A stretch of 35,000 nt of DNA, from contig WBZZ01006458.1 of assembly GCA_019918135.1 (NCBI GenBank), positions 75,001 through 110,000 of the forward strand, in the 5' to 3' direction. Each line of letters opens with the position of its first letter. Position 1 is the first letter of the stretch. Source of the stretch: Paulinella micropora. Lineage: Eukaryota; Cercozoa; Imbricatea; Euglyphida; Paulinellidae. Of the stretch, positions 1 to 10,241 are shown piece by piece. Position numbers and translations under genes: made by a program. The notes beneath the pieces are model-generated. The model saw only the letters and a program-made list of their open reading frames with translations. It did no database searches and was not told the origin of the DNA.

Positions 1-1320
1 CGTAATGACTATTAGGCATGATGCGCTGCCTCTATTGCTATGCTTCTACTGCATTCTGTTCTTTGGGCTTATTGTTTAGTTGTACATGCCTTGATATGAT
101 AGTCTGTTGTATCATTTGCTTACCACGATCACTGCCCCAAGCTACTGCTTTTGTGTCTTGTGTCAGTGTGGTATTCACTGTGGGACATGTGTGCTTAAGG
201 TTAGCCAATTACAGTTGTAGTCCTTTGTTTTGGATGATTGTTGTCTTGTCTACACTCACTGAATCATTGTTGTGCTTGCGTGAATAAGGACAACTAACAG
301 TGCTGCTTTACTGTTGTAGTTAGTATAGTATCTTGCATGATTGTCTACTCACTTGTCTATGTCATGTACTTACTTGATGGCTTGTTTCTGCTTGTTGACT
401 ACCTGCACGATTGCTAATTGCCTGTTTGCATACTCACTAGTTAGTGTGCTTACTTGATGGTTTGTTTCTGCTCGTTTGTTTACTTGCATGATTTCTAACT
501 TGCTTGTCTGTTTATATATACATGAGTAGCAGAGTAGGTGAGTGAGGTGTTTGCAGATAACTTGACTAGATGAAGTTGGGGACGTTAGTAGTTTGGATAC
601 TTAAGTCCATGCTTTATTCAGTCTGTATCGTGCATCCGTTTTTGTCACCCACTACATTTCTCCTCTGTGTTGCGTTTGATATACTGTGTACATGTTATGT
701 AGGGTGGGTGATGTCTCATGCGACATTGATGTGTGTACCTATGACGTTGAACTACTTTGTATTCATTTGTGTAGTAAACTTGTTGTTACATACTTACATA
801 TTTTGTCTTCGTTTTGTCTGTCATCTGATGTTTGTCTATAAAGTGACACCACATCATTATTCTGGTATCGTCTTTCTCTATTGCAGTATGGGGGATTAGG
901 GAATAGGTGCTGTAGTGGAATGATATTGCATGAAGTATTGGATGTTAGTTTAGGGCAGTGTGATGGACAGATAGAAGTGGCTTGGACATAATGTGTACGT
1001 TGTCGTTATGCCCTCCTATCCTGTGATTGTCCTAAGTCTATCATCTATTCTTAACGCATTGTCTTTATGTTTTACCCTATCCTAGTGCTATGTTTCTATT
1101 AAAAAGAATTTTATGTGTGTGCTGCACGAACCATGCACATGATAGAGACATAGTCTGTGACAAGAGATAATGACAATAATTTGGTGATAGACCCTTTATT
1201 GTGATGGCAAAGAGCAAGTATTAGCATAGTCAGGTTGCCCTAGTGCTGAGCTTATCTGTTGTCTCTGAGAGCTGAGAAACTAAACTTACATTTCATCTCA
1301 GTAGGTAGTCTTAGGATTAC
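1..1320. other. Host-type flanking DNA, no gene recognised
   Basis: T-rich, GT-rich sequence. The open frames here (for example 18-287 and 570-899) translate to Cys/Leu/Val-rich strings with no domain, as expected from low-complexity DNA. No RNA gene is recognised. The only structure seen is a degenerate tandem repeat at 369-528. Confidence 0.6.
369..528. repeat. Degenerate 80-bp tandem repeat (two copies)
   Basis: CTTACTTGATGG begins at 369 and again at 449 and is followed both times by a related stretch (TTGTTTCTGCT, a CTTGCA/CCTGCA-CGAT/TGAT block, then TCTAA/GCTAA). The period is 80 bp. A weaker third copy may start near 330. Confidence 0.6.
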
Positions 1321-1342
1321 ATGAACTCTTTCTTCTGTCGAT

Positions 1343-1343
<1 letters not shown>

Positions 1344-1384
<41 letters not shown>

Positions 1385-1386
1385 TC
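1344..1386. repeat. (CT)n microsatellite
   Basis: Run of CT dinucleotides with one A interruption near 1371. Translated frames across it are poly-Ser/Leu artefacts. Confidence 0.9.
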
Positions 1387-1508
1387 TTTCCCACTCGTAT
1401 TATTCTCGACTTCACAGCATCGTCAAAAGAAAGCGTCTGTTTTCTATATGTCCTTCAATGTGGTATTGGGTATGTATGTGCATATGTATACGTATGTATG
1501 TGTATGTA

Positions 1509-1518
1509 CATATATATA

Positions 1519-1552
<34 letters not shown>

Positions 1553-1565
1553 TATATATATATAT
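1509..1565. repeat. (TA)n microsatellite
   Basis: TA dinucleotide run broken by ATGCAT, leading directly into the AATAT array. Confidence 0.9.
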
Positions 1566-1650
1566 AATATAATATAATATAATATAATATAATATAATAT
1601 AATATAATATAATATAATATAATATAATATAATATAATATAATATAATAT
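1566..1650. repeat. (AATAT)17 pentanucleotide microsatellite
   Basis: Seventeen uninterrupted AATAT units (85 bp). Perfect copy identity indicates recent slippage expansion and marks this side as host-type DNA, since nothing similar occurs in the viral part. Confidence 0.95.
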
Positions 1651-2570
1651 TAATGCCTTTTTGGAGCTATAAGTCTATCTACCTAGATTGTATGTTAAAT
1701 AGCCTTCTTAGTCCTCCGATTATGATATCCCTTCCTCTAGTCTGTCGTATTAGGATGACTTTTCGATGTGTTTGTGATGATTGTATACCTGCATCATGTC
1801 AGTTATATATGTCGTATATAGATAATATATATGATCTACTTCCTTGTTGTCTTTCTCTTATCTGGTGTATATTTGTGTGCGTGTTATGATTAGTGATAAT
1901 ACATATCAGTATTGCCTTACGTCGCTGTAGGGTATATGTTGCTTATGTTGTTGTTTTGTGTTAGCAAATTGCGTACGAGTGAACGGATGTATACCTTACA
2001 TGAGTGTATGTCGATTGTTATAGATTATGATTGGCGACACCACTCATTTGCACGTGTTAGGGGGATACAACCGCGGGAAAAGTCATATACATATTTATAT
2101 ACATACATACATTAACTACACGTCCTATTTGCCCTTGTCATCACTATATGTCTGCGTACATGTACATTATCATATATATTTGCATCAAAGAGAAGTGATA
2201 TCAACATATAATCTGCAGCATGCATGTGTATGTATAATAACGTGAACGAATGCATATAAACTTTGAAAAGGTAACATATCAAAGTACAATGACAACACGC
2301 ATTTAATTACCTATTATATGTATATAACTACAATATAAACATAAACATACATATGTACATAACTATGCATAACATACGTATATATAATTGTCGAATGAAT
2401 TTATATGTACGTACGCAAATGACACGTTATGTAAATGTAAATACTATATCTATACGGTGGATATTATACATATTATAGAATAACATACCTGCATTACCCA
2501 TGATTGACATATTCACGACACACATATGAATAATTGTATGCACAGCGGTATAGTGTGTAGTTGTTGGTGT
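1651..2570. other. Intergenic host-type DNA
   Basis: AT-rich sequence with many TATA/TACATA words. No plausible coding region, RNA gene or mobile-element protein is seen. Confidence 0.6.
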
Positions 2571-2701
2571 GCAGGGGGAGCTCAATATTAATACCTGTAT
2601 TCATGCGTGGGATGCAGGGGGAGTCTCTGTACATCTATTTCTGTGCACATTCTTTCTTTGTTTCTTTTGTTTTGTTATAGGTGAAAGCGTATATATAAAT
2701 A

Positions 2702-2738
<37 letters not shown>

Positions 2739-3053
2739 CGTTGTGTGTGTGCTCGTGCGCGTGTACACGATTGTATTCACACCTACATAAACCTATGCAT
2801 AGTCACGTTAGTAGTCATTTCCATCTTGTTTAATTATAACTTCTCTCTTCCCCTTTCCTTGTCACTCCCTTTCCTTGCTTTGCAAATGATCAAAATATTA
2901 TATATTCTTCTTTGCTTATATATTATTCTTGTTAATTTCAGGGGGAGAGTGTAGACATAGTGTAGGCATTGGACGGTACGGTCGTGTGCATCAGGGGGAG
3001 AGCGTTAATAGTTGCAGTAGACGGTACGGTCGTAAGCATCAGGGCAGGGGGAG
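2571..3053 (+). repeat. Cluster of five CAGGGGGAG words
   Basis: CAGGGGGAG occurs at 2572, 2615, 2939, 2992 and 3045. The last two lie in a degenerate ~53-bp tandem unit that also contains GACGGTACGGTCGT. A purine run of this kind resembles the polypurine tract next to the 3' LTR of Copia-type retrotransposons, but no LTR or retrotransposon protein is visible, so that identity is only a suggestion. Confidence 0.45.
2699..2765. repeat. (TA)n(TG)n compound microsatellite
   Basis: TA run followed by a TG run that decays into GTGC/GCGC words. Confidence 0.85.
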
Positions 3054-4203
3054 ATCAATAATAGGTAAGAGGTAGCATAGCGGACAGTAAGCTAATAATT
3101 GCGGTTGCTAATTTGGTTTACTGCTGTATTTACTCTACCTCTCCACCTTGATACATGTGTCACATACGCATCCGCGTGAGTACTAGTCTTCATATGTATC
3201 ATCGTATGTCTTTGATCTTTCCTTGTGTTCATTTGACGGGCCCAACCTATATATGTGTATATGTATATATGTATATATTTATATATATATATATGTTTAT
3301 GTAGTTGCCCCTGTCTTCTAGACACATTGTATGAGTGCCGTCTAAGTATGGTTGAATGTTGCGAATAATCAATTCATGGCCTATATGTGTGTGTCTTAAC
3401 ATGTTCATTCATTATACCATCTTTTTGTTAACATGCCTACATATTTGGTCCGACTTGTGTTATCCGTCCACATATCACCATTGTATTAGTACTATCGACA
3501 TGTTCTACCTGTGTTTGTCACTGATCTCATAGACTACGTAATACATACCCCTCTATGATATGGTATTTATGTGTGCTGCCATGCGCTTCGTCCCATGTCA
3601 AGGTTGTATATGTAGTGTATGATATTGTGAGGGAAGCATAAGCGAAGTAATACGGTACAGTTAGGCGAAGGTGCGATGCCTGATCGTGATTATGATAGTA
3701 GGGTAGGGTAGTAGGTCGCTTTAGACTTGCGTAGAAGGACAGAAAAGAGAATATTGTTCCTACGTATACTAGTAATACTATCTCCTTCTTGTAATCTTCT
3801 TACCTGCTTACAGTTTGCTGTCACTCCTACTCTACCAACTGCCACCTTTTGTCTGCATTGCACCTCTATCTCTGTCTCATCCACTCAAGTGTGTATACGT
3901 TGACCCGTAATCACTGCAATCGCATAGTACCTACCTTTTCGCATGCTAATGATTGATCTGTTTGTCGAGTGATTCGTGTTGACGCATAACCATGAGTGTT
4001 TGCTTTTTCCTTACATGGACTTATGTGGCAATCACTGTGTGGATTTTGGGGTATTTATTTCTTTCCATCGAATAGTGCTGTATTTGTAAGTGTATGTATC
4101 TTTTGCATGCATTTATTTTGAGACCCTAGCACTAATACATGCATGTAGATGTGTACATAAATAGTATCACTTACGTACTAATGGCATGTGTGTTGCCTAT
4201 AAT

Positions 4204-4205
<2 letters not shown>
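3054..4205. other. Intergenic host-type DNA
   Basis: No supported gene. It contains a short TA-rich microsatellite near 3247-3297. A 64-codon minus-strand frame at 3690-3884 has no recognisable domain and no neighbours. Confidence 0.55.
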
Positions 4206-4298
<93 letters not shown>

Positions 4299-4400
4299 AT
4301 CGTCCATACATATATATATGTATATCTATATATACATATATATATATTACATATATATATTATATATACATATTATATATATATATACATATAACAGCCT
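4206..4400. repeat. (TA)n(TG)n(TA)n microsatellite block
   Basis: About 20 TA units, then about 20 TG units with one TTTG interruption, then TA/TACATA repeats. Confidence 0.9.
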
Positions 4401-4546
4401 TAGGTCGTATTTATGTCTGCACTACAAGTCATGTATATAATATGTTTATGATACGTTCATGCCTTATCGTATGCATCATAACTAGTATTTGTCTGTATCA
4501 TGGCCATGTACATGATCGTCCCTTTCCTTAGTTTATGGACGGACAT

Positions 4547-4644
4547 GCTATATATATATATATATCTCTCTCTATATATATATATATGTATATATATGTA
4601 CATATTATGTATATATATATATTATATATATGTATATATATATA
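4547..4644. repeat. TA-rich microsatellite abutting the foldback
   Basis: TA repeats with a short CTCTCT interruption near 4567. It ends exactly where the left arm of the 387-bp palindrome begins. Confidence 0.85.
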
Positions 4645-5031
4645 GATCATTTATGTATATAGACCTGTCCATTCGTGTATTAAATACAAGCACAGAAACA
4701 CGGAAAAACACACACAGGAAGACAGGAAACACACAGAGGTAGCACAAAACATACCTTTGTTCTACAAAAATACGACAAACTAAGCAGACTAAGGAAGATT
4801 TAGACAAAATAACGACAAAAACCCATTTTATTTCATAAAAATGTATTTATATGGTTTTTGTCGTTATTTTGTCTAAATCTTCCTTAGTCTGTTTAGTTTG
4901 TCGCATTTTTGTAAAACAAAGGTATGTTTTGTGCTTCCTGTGTGTGTTTCCTGTCTTCCTGTGTGTGTTTTTCTGTGTTTCTGTGCTTGTATTTAATACA
5001 CGAATGGACAGGTCTATGTACATAAATGATC
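4645..5031. repeat. 387-bp foldback: two 179-bp inverted arms, 29-nt loop
   Basis: The left arm (4645-4823) and right arm (4853-5031) are reverse complements with about seven mismatches and no net indel (about 96% identical); the loop is 4824-4852. Both arms end in GATC (4645-4648 and 5028-5031) and complementarity stops sharply there. It has no coding potential beyond mirror-image frames. Immediately left is TA microsatellite; immediately right is a G-rich stretch and then viral-type genes. It could be a foldback/MITE, a product of template switching, or a terminal structure of the viral element; the window cannot decide. Confidence 0.9.
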
Positions 5032-5039
5032 ATCAAAAA

Positions 5040-5095
5040 CAAAAACGGGGGAGGGGGGCAACGAATGAAGTTCGTGGGTGGTGGAGGGGGCGATA
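5040..5095 (+). other. G-rich tract, possible G-quadruplex, at host/element boundary
   Basis: Contains GGGGGAGGGGGG, then GGGTGGTGGAGGGGG about 17 nt later: four or more G-runs of three or longer on the plus strand, enough to propose a quadruplex. No other such cluster is seen in the viral part. Confidence 0.45.
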
Positions 5096-5227
5096 GCCAC
5101 GCGAGTAAGGGAAAAAAACATTTTTTTACTTTTTGCTTTTCTCCTTGGACGATCGGCACAAAAAATCCTTTTTGACCAAAATTGGTGTATTCGCTACAGG
5201 GCTAACGATATTATTTTGCTGATAAGA

Positions 5228-5659
5228 TCAGAATTGGAGGGACCTTAAATATTTAATATTAGATTCCATTTCTCTCTGCTCCTCTCTCTGTTCCTCTGTC
5301 AGTTTCTCTGCCTGCTCCTCTTTCTGCTTCTCTGCCTGCTCCTCTTTCTCTTTGAGATATTTTTCTTTGTATTTATCTAATATTTCCTTATTAGTGTCTC
5401 TGTATTTCTTTTGTTGATCTTGGATCTTATCCTTATTTGATTTATAATATTCCCTTCGTTGTTTATTTATCTTATCCTTATTTGCTTCTCTATATTTTTT
5501 CTGATGCTCTTTAATCTTCTCCTTGTTATTTTCCCTGTATTTTTTTCGCTGTTCTTTAATCTTCTCATTGTTTTTCATTTGATATCTTTCTCTGTATCGT
5601 TGGTGTCGGGGATCGGGGGCATTTAAAAAGACCTTTAGTTCTTCTATAGTATAACTCAT
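5228..5659 (-). CDS. Charged coiled-coil protein with KKYRExNKDKI repeats
   Basis: Intact 143-codon frame. After a short head (MSYTIEELKVFLNAPDPRHQ) it consists of about five 13-residue repeats of the type KKYREANKDKI, then a Lys/Glu/Gln-rich segment with repeated EEQAEK. The composition predicts a long helix or coiled coil. The same repeat forms the C-terminal tail of the GIY-YIG protein at 32006-32657, so this may be a nuclease-less relative of such tails; its function is unknown. It is the leftmost viral-type gene and reads towards the host boundary. A palindromic ATACTATATATAGTAT box lies about 8 nt upstream of its ATG. Confidence 0.75.
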   Translation of the reverse strand: MSYTIEELKVFLNAPDPRHQRYRERYQMKNNEKIKEQRKKYRENNKEKIKEHQKKYREANKDKINKQRREYYKSNKDKIQDQQKKYRDTNKEILDKYKEKYLKEKEEQAEKQKEEQAEKLTEEQREEQREMESNIKYLRSLQF

Positions 5660-5666
5660 ACTTTAT

Positions 5667-5682
5667 ACTATATATAGTATGT
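5667..5682 (-). promoter_or_regulatory. Palindromic TATA-like box upstream of the coiled-coil gene
   Basis: ATACTATATATAGTAT is a perfect palindrome just upstream of the ATG at 5659 (minus). It matches the TATATA-like words found before other start codons in the element. Confidence 0.5.
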
Positions 5683-6110
5683 GTTTAATACATAATTCAA
5701 TGAAGGAGTGAATATAAGAGCAGGTGAGACGAAAGTAATATTGTTTGTAGTGTGTCCAACCCCATGGTCGGCCGTGTCCAAGTCGATTTTTTAAAGGCCG
5801 GACACTTTTTAGTTATTAAATTTCGGTATTTATTATATTATTCTTCTTATTATTATCTATATTTTATAGTGTCCAAGGTGTCCAACCTTTTATTTAAAAA
5901 AGTAAATTTTCCAAGGTGTGGGGGTACTCTCTAGACACCTCCAAAAGTTTTTTTTAAAAAAGGTCGCCCTTGGACCTTGGCCGTCAATTAATACTAACAA
6001 AAATATCTTCTCTCAAATTGCTATAATTAACAACAACTGGCAGAGTGGTTTTTAACAACATTTAGGGAGTTTATCGGGGTTAATAAGATTTATGATTTAA
6101 AATAATTAAA
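5683..6110. other. Intergenic region with GTGTCCAA repeats
   Basis: GTGTCCAA occurs on the plus strand at 5752, 5774, 5869 and 5878, with related CCAAGGTG at 5911, GGACAC at 5800 and CTTGGACC near 5969. The spacing and mixed orientation suggest a protein-binding cluster or replication-related region. A 60-codon frame at 5752-5934 runs through the repeats and is not convincing as a gene. Confidence 0.5.
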
Positions 6111-6122
6111 ATAATATAATTA

Positions 6123-6130
6123 TTATATAG
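6123..6130 (+). promoter_or_regulatory. TATA-like box before small basic gene
   Basis: TTATATAG lies about 8 nt before the ATG at 6138, in an A/T-only stretch. Confidence 0.4.
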
Positions 6131-6137
6131 GGACATA

Positions 6138-6347
6138 ATGCCAAGGACACCTCAATTCACTAAGGAAGAAGTAGTTCAACGGAGAAGGGAAAGGGCGAAA
6201 GCATTTTTGAAGGCTCATCCTGATAAAAATAGGGCAAATGCGAAGGCATACTATTATAAGAACCAAGAGAGAATAGAATTATTGCGGAAGGAGAAATACG
6301 AAAAACAAAAGGCGGAATTACTTGAGTTAAGGGCTTTTCGCCGGTAA
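6138..6347 (+). CDS. Small basic helical protein
   Basis: Intact 69-codon frame, rich in Lys, Arg, Glu and Ala and predicted mostly helical. The stretch KAYYYKNQERIELLRKEKY resembles the KKYREANKDKI repeats of the 5228-5659 and 32006-32657 proteins. It may be a DNA-binding or scaffold protein, but no family is recognised. It ends in LRAFRR. The start is supported by the TATA-like box just upstream and by the next box downstream at 6400-6416. Confidence 0.65.
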   Translation: MPRTPQFTKEEVVQRRRERAKAFLKAHPDKNRANAKAYYYKNQERIELLRKEKYEKQKAELLELRAFRR

Positions 6348-6399
6348 TAATCTGTTAAATAATATATAATTTATTTTATATATTCTCATATAAAAATAT

Positions 6400-6416
6400 A
6401 TATACTATTATATAAA
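6400..6416 (+). promoter_or_regulatory. TATA-like box before Cys-rich gene
   Basis: ATATACTATTATATAAA immediately precedes the ATG at 6419. Confidence 0.45.
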
Positions 6417-6418
6417 CC

Positions 6419-6936
6419 ATGGACACCTCTCACCGCCGATTGTATTGGACATATGACGACCTAAGACTTCATTTAGATTATGTAAGTGGAAGTTATTTTC
6501 TAAATCTAGTCAATGCCGTTTCGTTTATATCGCCCGATGGAAAGTGGAACACGAACGACTGGAAACTTGTGGAAAGTATAGAGAACGGGGAAGAACAATA
6601 TTGTTGTTGTTCGCACGAGATTACAAAGAATTACATTGTAAAAAATGTAAAAAACGGAAGCGAAATGGTGCTGGGCTCTCGGAATGTATAAAGTGATTTA
6701 AGAATGATAAAATGAACGAAAACTTGTCATTGCTTATTCTGACCCTTGACAATCCAAATATTAAATTCTGTTGCTATCGTAATAGCAATAGGGCCATTCC
6801 GAAAAAGATTGTGGAAAAGTATCCGAACAGAGATAAGTATTATCATAGTAAGACCTGCCTCATAAAGAAATTAAAGTCTTGTGAATTTTCTGGGGAATTC
6901 AAAGGATTTATTAAATGTGGGTGCTTGAATAAGTAA
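6419..6936 (+). pseudogene. Cys/His-rich putative zinc-binding protein, broken
   Basis: Two frames (6419-6691 and about 6670-6936) together read as one protein of about 170 residues. The first part has a CCCSHEI-x-Y-x-V motif followed by NG and VLGS; the expected continuation ECIK-x-F is in the other frame, so a 2-bp CT duplication (or 1-base loss) near 6675 breaks it. An in-frame TGA follows at about 6694, explainable as CGA to TGA. The second part is Cys/Lys-rich and ends with KCGCLNK. The CxC-H ... VGSxC pattern is common in small viral and phage zinc-binding proteins; exact function is unknown. It lies just upstream of the replication gene. Confidence 0.6.
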
Positions 6937-6957
6937 AAAAAAAGAAGTTTTTTTTTT
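6935..6957 (+). terminator. A9-GAAG-T10 hairpin-like terminator
   Basis: Directly after the TAA of the Cys-rich gene: nine A, GAAG, ten T. It can fold as an A:T hairpin. Similar T-tracts follow stop codons at 9539, 28528 and 32871. Confidence 0.5.
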
Positions 6958-7092
6958 GTATAAAGATATATAAAAAATTATAATTACCTGTTAAGGATAG
7001 TGTTATATGGATATTTAGAATATTTAATTTATTTTTATTAAAAAATCTGGGCGACTATGTAACATGACCGCACCGACACTGACCAATGAACA

Positions 7093-9524
7093 ATGGTATT
7101 GGAAACCGTTGAAGAAGAAGCACTAAGAGATAAACCGCAGGACGCGGTCCTTATTAAGTGGGGGAACAAACAATTCACCACTGTGCCATACCAAGAGGAT
7201 TTCGTTGAATTGATTGAAAAAACGCCCAATGAACAAAGACAATTGAACAAAGACAATACTACGAAGTATTAATGGAAAACAAACCCCAGCGAATGTTTGC
7301 CGACATTGATGGCGATGAATTATCAACTCAAGAGAAAAAATGTATGAGCGGTGGAACACACTTATGGAAAATGTATTTGCTAATGTAGGTTTGAAGTATA
7401 ATCCAAAAAAAGCAAAATACTTAGATGCGAGTAAGAATGGTAAAATGTCGTGCCATTTTTCTTACGATAATGGCTTGGTATTTGAAAACTGCGAAACACA
7501 AAAAGAGTTTTGGAAGCATGCGGAAGTGGTGACTGAAAAGGATTATCCCGACCTCTGTTTCACATTTGAACGGGCCGACAAGAATATTGAGTTGCGAACC
7601 ATACTTGATATTTCTGTGTATAACAAGAACAGGGCTTTCCGCACTATCTACTCTCATAAAGATGGCAGTGATCGTGTTTTGCTTCCGTATTCATACACAC
7701 CAAAAACAAACGCCTTGAAACTGCTACAAGATGTAGAAATAGACGATTATTTGATTATGCGACCTGATGACGATACATTTTACAATATCAGAATTCCCGA
7801 ATATACAACTTTGAAACGATATCAACATATCACATTGGAAGAAATAAACGAAATTATACTCAGCAAAATGCCAAATGTAGAAATTGTTGAAAAAAAGCAG
7901 AGAATTTTTATTTTAAGAACCAAGGGGACACGAACGTGTATTATAAACGGAGAAGAAACATGACAGCGACAATTGCTATGTAGTATGGAGAAGAGATGGA
8001 TTATATTTCTATTGCCACGATCGTAATTGCGAAGGCAAAACTATAAAATTTACGAACTATCGCCCCCTATCGTCCATAATATCAACACGATTGAAGATTT
8101 ACGACGACTTGCCGACGAATGTAATAATTTGGAAAAATTCACAGAGTTGATAGACACTGCTTTGGCTTGGATGAATAAATCATACACTTTTGCTAACTTA
8201 GCAAAGCCAACCATAATTGAAGAATATGTTGATTCCAAGGGTAAGCAGGTGTTCCGTTATAAGACGGAATCAGCGATGGAATCGTTCTTCAAAAACAAAA
8301 GAATAAAAACTAACTTATCAAAAGAAGACTGGATAGCACTAGGCAAAAACCCCGTCACATTGAATGCTGTTGATTTGTATAAAATGTGGAATACACACCC
8401 GAAAAGACGAGAAGTGAATGACGTAATCTTTGATCCTAAGGCATACTTTGATAATGATAAACAGGGGTTTTATAACTTGTTTATGGGTTTTGACATTCCA
8501 GCGGACACATTAGAAGACGTGAAATCATTCACGGCAGAAGAAGAAAAAAATGAAGCATTCTTTCAACATATCTTAAACAGATGGTGTGGGGGAAGGCAGG
8601 ACATATATAAAAAGGTGCTTGATATGTTCGCGAGCATTTACCAAAAGCCGTGGCAAAAACTACACTTATCATTAGTTTTAACCAGCACTGAACGAGCAGG
8701 TAAGGGAATTATTAATTTTGAAATATTCAAAGACATAATAGGTGCCGCTTATTACTTTCAGCCGTCCGATGTTAAAGAAATATTAGGCGATTTTAATGCC
8801 CAACTCGCAAAAGCAATCGTAGTATTTATGGACGAGATGGTATGGGGTGGTGATAAAGAACGAGCGGGAACAATTAAGAAACTTGTATCAGATCACTCTT
8901 AAACAAAAATATTTACCGAATCTAACATTAGAAAATATGTTATTCTTGGTCCTTGCTTCAAATGAAGAATGGGTGATGCCAGCGGGAACCACAGAGCAAC
9001 GATGGCTAGTCCTTGAAGTTTCTGACGAACTGGCACTTATGCAACAAGATGAGAAAAGAAAAGTGATTACATATATTAGATCTATTGACAGGCAACGACT
9101 AGCGAAGTTTCTTCTTGAACGAGACCTCAGCGATTTTAACGACCGCGAAACAATCATTACAAAGGGACTGCGAGAACAAAAAGTAAAATCCCTTTCAAAG
9201 TTGAGAAAGTGGTGGTTGGATTGCTTAAACTTGGGATATATTACAAAAGAATTTCCGGAAATTCATTTTGGTAAAGAGGTTTCAAAAGAAGCATTGTATG
9301 ATGTGTATAAAGCGAATGCGAATGATCCGCATACTTCACGGGTCAGTTTCTGGACCAATCTCAGAAAACTGATACCAGATGTGGTAGAAAAGAAGAAAAC
9401 AATGGAAGAGGGTATAAGAATTAGATGTGTAGATTTACCAGCTTTAGAAGAATGTAAAAATCAATGGAAGGTTATTTACGGCGATAATGAATGGACTTTT
9501 GACGACGACAATGACGATGAATAA
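7093..9524 (+). pseudogene. Primase (AEP type) fused to superfamily 3 helicase, frameshifted
   Basis: Replication protein of about 800 residues in overlapping frames. The AEP primase part has a DxD motif (FADIDGD, about 7299-7313) and NRAFR followed by SHK (about 7630-7660); a Cys/His segment (NCYVVW, then YFYCHDRNC) lies near 7975-8030. The SF3 helicase shows ERAGKG (Walker A position, about 8688-8705), VVFMDEM (Walker B, about 8820) and LASNEEW (motif C, about 8951), then EQRWLVLEVSD with the likely arginine finger. Breaks: a 14-bp tandem duplication (7231-7258), an A-run slip near 7335, and single-base shifts near 7957, 8075 and 8890. Such primase-helicases are the usual replication enzyme of PLVs and virophages lacking PolB. 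The start at 7093 is the first ATG of the frame leading to the DxD motif. Confidence 0.85.
7231..7258 (+). repeat. 14-bp tandem duplication inside the primase
   Basis: GAACAAAGACAATT is followed at once by GAACAAAGACAATA. The extra 14 bp shift the frame by +2 and separate the primase N-terminus from its catalytic DxD part. Confidence 0.8.
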
Positions 9525-9538
9525 ATAATATAAAACGT

Positions 9539-9546
9539 TTTTTTTT
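9539..9546 (+). terminator. T8 tract after primase-helicase
   Basis: AATATAAAACG followed by eight T, 15 nt after the stop codon of the helicase. Same pattern as the tracts at 6948, 28528 and 32871. Confidence 0.45.
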
Positions 9547-9566
9547 GTGTTATGCTTATATACAAC

Positions 9567-10241
9567 ATGTCAACCAAAAAAGATTATCTGAGCCCAATAG
9601 AAAAGTGGACCCATTTAAGTAGCGATATAAAGCTGCCAACAAGCAAATCGCTAAAAACTGATATTGTCGCATTTTATGAAAAATACCGACCCGAACAAAA
9701 TCAAGAAGTTAATGAGAAGAGTGATAATGTTGAAGTTTTATTGCCTTCTTCCGATATGATAAAAATTCTTTGATAATGAACCAGAAACAACAGAAGAATA
9801 TACATCTTTTAAGGAAAGTGATTTGAAGGAAACTGGCATCAACGAAATCAAGGCTAATGTGGAAGAAGAATTGGCGAAAAAAGAATTGCCAGTTTTAGAA
9901 ACAAAAGAGGAACCCGCACCAACGAAGGAAAAGAAAACGCCAATAAAAGCAAAGCGAAATCCGCCCGAGGACGGGTATAGTTGCTATGAAATAATAACGG
10001 CACATTTGAAAGTATCAAAAGACCCGTTTGACTTTTTGTATATGAAAGTAGATGACCGCACCATAATGCAGGAGGATATGAAGAATGGCACGAGAGTAGA
10101 TACGCACACATACCACCAGACCAACGACCTATTCTTAAATATGGTAAGTTAGATTATAAGACATTTTTTAGAGATGTTTTATCTCAACACGAGGGCAAAC
10201 TAACAACATTAAAAGATATGTATGACAGGTTTCATATGTAA
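9567..10241 (+). pseudogene. Unknown acidic/charged protein, frameshifted
   Basis: About 220 residues in three frames. It starts MSTKKDYLSPIEKWTHL; a preceding in-frame ATG at 9552 is possible, but 9567 sits just after the TATATA word at 9557-9562. A +1 slip in CTTTGA near 9772 and a 1-base loss near 10112 break it. The middle is Glu/Lys/Pro-rich (KEEPAPTKEKKTP), so probably disordered; the end contains RPILKYGKLDYKTFFRDVL and finishes at TAA 10239-10241. It overlaps the convergent gene at 10232 by 10 bp. No family is recognised. Its place after the primase-helicase hints at a replication or packaging accessory role, which is inference. Confidence 0.55.

Noticed and set aside
18..899. Hydrophobic Cys-rich ORFs at 18-287 and 570-899
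   Set aside because: They arise from T/GT-rich low-complexity DNA, with no domain, promoter or neighbour to support them.
4139..4742. Tyr/Ile-rich ORFs over the TA/TG microsatellites
   Set aside because: Pure translations of dinucleotide repeats.
4622..5159. Mirror-image ORFs in the foldback
   Set aside because: The same string appears on both strands because the arms are inverted copies; there is no independent evidence of coding.
5752..5934. 60-codon plus-strand ORF
   Set aside because: It runs through the GTGTCCAA repeat cluster, has a hydrophobic low-complexity composition, and no TATA-like box precedes it.
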